The notes beneath the pieces are model-generated. The model ran no database searches. It was not told the DNA's origin and saw nothing but the letters and a program-made list of their open reading frames with translations. DNA of 8,747 bases, from the NCBI GenBank assembly GCA_029261955.1, contig JAJDAI010000948.1, forward strand, positions 1-8,747, written 5' to 3'. The stretch's first letter is position 1. Each line of letters starts with the position of its first letter. This DNA comes from Deltaproteobacteria bacterium. Lineage in GTDB: Bacteria; Myxococcota_A; UBA796; UBA9615. Below are positions 6,855 to 8,747 of the stretch, one piece after another. The position numbers and the translations under genes were made by a program.

Positions 6855-6858
6855 GGAG
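6855..6858 (+). promoter_or_regulatory. Shine-Dalgarno GGAG that fixes a TTG start
   Basis: GGAG lies 6 nt before TTG 6865-6867, an ideal spacing. No ATG or GTG lies near it in the frame, and starting at this TTG gives a clean signal peptide. The two in-frame TTGs further upstream (6784 and 6811) would put a charged, non-signal-like stretch in front of it. Confidence 0.65.
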
Positions 6859-6864
6859 TGCCCC

Positions 6865-7428
6865 TTGAACGTCCTGGCCTCACGCGCGTCTATATGCCTC
6901 CTGTTTTTGTCCGTAAGCACTGTACTGGCGGCGCCTGCGGCCGCAAATGTGTTTCCTCTGGGGGAGCGGCCTTTTTATTTGGCGATCGGGGGCAGTGGTG
7001 CGATCGCGGGGGTCGAGGATTCGGGGGTCGGCTACGCCAACCTGACGCTGGGCCTGCGATTCATCCCGCTGTCGCCCGAGATCACGGTCCGCGAGGGCCT
7101 CGGCCGGGACCCGCTGCACCACCTGACCAGCATCGCGGCCGGAGCGCGGGTCCTGCTTCCCAAGTTGCTGATTCTGCGGGGTTCCTTCCGCTTCGCCTTC
7201 TCGCACCAGCACGAGCTGCTCTTCACGAAGGCGCAGGCCGATCCCGGCAAGGCGATCTTCGGGATCCACGAGGAGATGACCCATCGGTCCGGCTTCGAGA
7301 CCGGCATGGGCCTGGAGCTCATGCCCGATCCGAAGGGGATCTTCGGGATCTTCGCGCAGGTGAACGCGCTCTTCTTCCCAGCCAGCGCGGGGCCGCCCTT
7401 CTACGTGTTGGGCGAGTTCGGGATCTCG

Positions 7429-7449
<21 letters not shown>
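6865..7449 (+). CDS. Exported protein of unknown function, possible small outer-membrane beta-barrel
   Basis: I do not recognise a family. The protein has 194 residues from the TTG at 6865. Residues 1-27 are a Sec signal peptide: one Arg (7), a hydrophobic core CLLFLSVSTVLAA, and a signal peptidase I site after Ala-Ala-Ala at 25-27. No lipobox is present (Cys11 is inside the core, too early). The mature part has alternating Gly/aromatic-rich strands (FYLAIGGSGAIAG, YANLTLGLRF, LILRGSFRFAFS, FGIFAQVNALFF, FYVLGEFGISLSF) of the kind seen in small outer-membrane barrels, though it ends FGPQ and not in a terminal aromatic. Histidines cluster in SHQHE (113-117) and IHEEMTHRSG (134-143). It is divergent from the Cys-rich lipoprotein gene and converges on gpmI with a 21-bp overlap. 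Confidence 0.75.

Positions 7450-8747
<1,298 letters not shown>

Overview
The window is strongly GC-rich and its codons end mostly in G or C. It carries two outer-membrane-type lipoproteins with Asp-rich linkers just after the lipidated Cys, one very large Ser/Thr kinase fused to an ATPase and TPRs, and GTG/TTG starts. Together these suggest a Myxococcota-like ('deltaproteobacterial') bacterium. That placement is inference from protein style; no rRNA or other taxonomic marker is present.

Layout. (1) 35-1123 (+): a lipoprotein alpha/beta hydrolase of the PAF-acetylhydrolase / predicted dienelactone hydrolase type. (2) 1124-1193: two 35-bp units of a palindromic repeat (core GGTGTCAGACACC) fill exactly the 70-bp gap between two convergent stop codons. 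(3) 1194-4619 (-): a 1141-residue protein kinase - AAA/STAND ATPase - TPR signalling protein. Its best start is a GTG at 4619, probably read from a near-leaderless transcript. A longer reading frame to 4676 would begin inside another copy of the palindrome. (4) 4620-4794: intergenic, with two more palindromes sharing the core GTCAGAC. (5) 4795-6612 (-): a 605-residue lipoprotein with an acidic linker, one cysteine-free carboxypeptidase-regulatory-like domain, a FAM171-like middle region and three tandem cysteine-rich repeats. (6) 6613-6864: a divergent, less GC-rich promoter region with two GTCAA...TTGAC dyads. (7) 6865-7449 (+): a small exported protein, possibly a beta-barrel, starting at TTG. 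(8) 7429-8747 (-): the C-terminal part of a cofactor-independent phosphoglycerate mutase (gpmI) of the plant/trypanosomatid-like class, cut by the window edge. Its end overlaps the preceding gene tail to tail by 21 bp.

How the genes work together. Apart from gpmI (central glycolysis), the genes are cell-envelope proteins and one cytoplasmic signalling protein. The Cys-rich lipoprotein and the kinase lie in the same direction, but 175 bp and a palindrome pair separate them and the kinase seems to have its own promoter, so a shared operon is not shown. I see no mobile element gene, CRISPR array, RNA gene, defence island or biosynthetic cluster. The least explained features are the dispersed paired GTCAGAC-centred palindromes, the tetracysteine repeats of the lipoprotein, and the eukaryote-like mutase.
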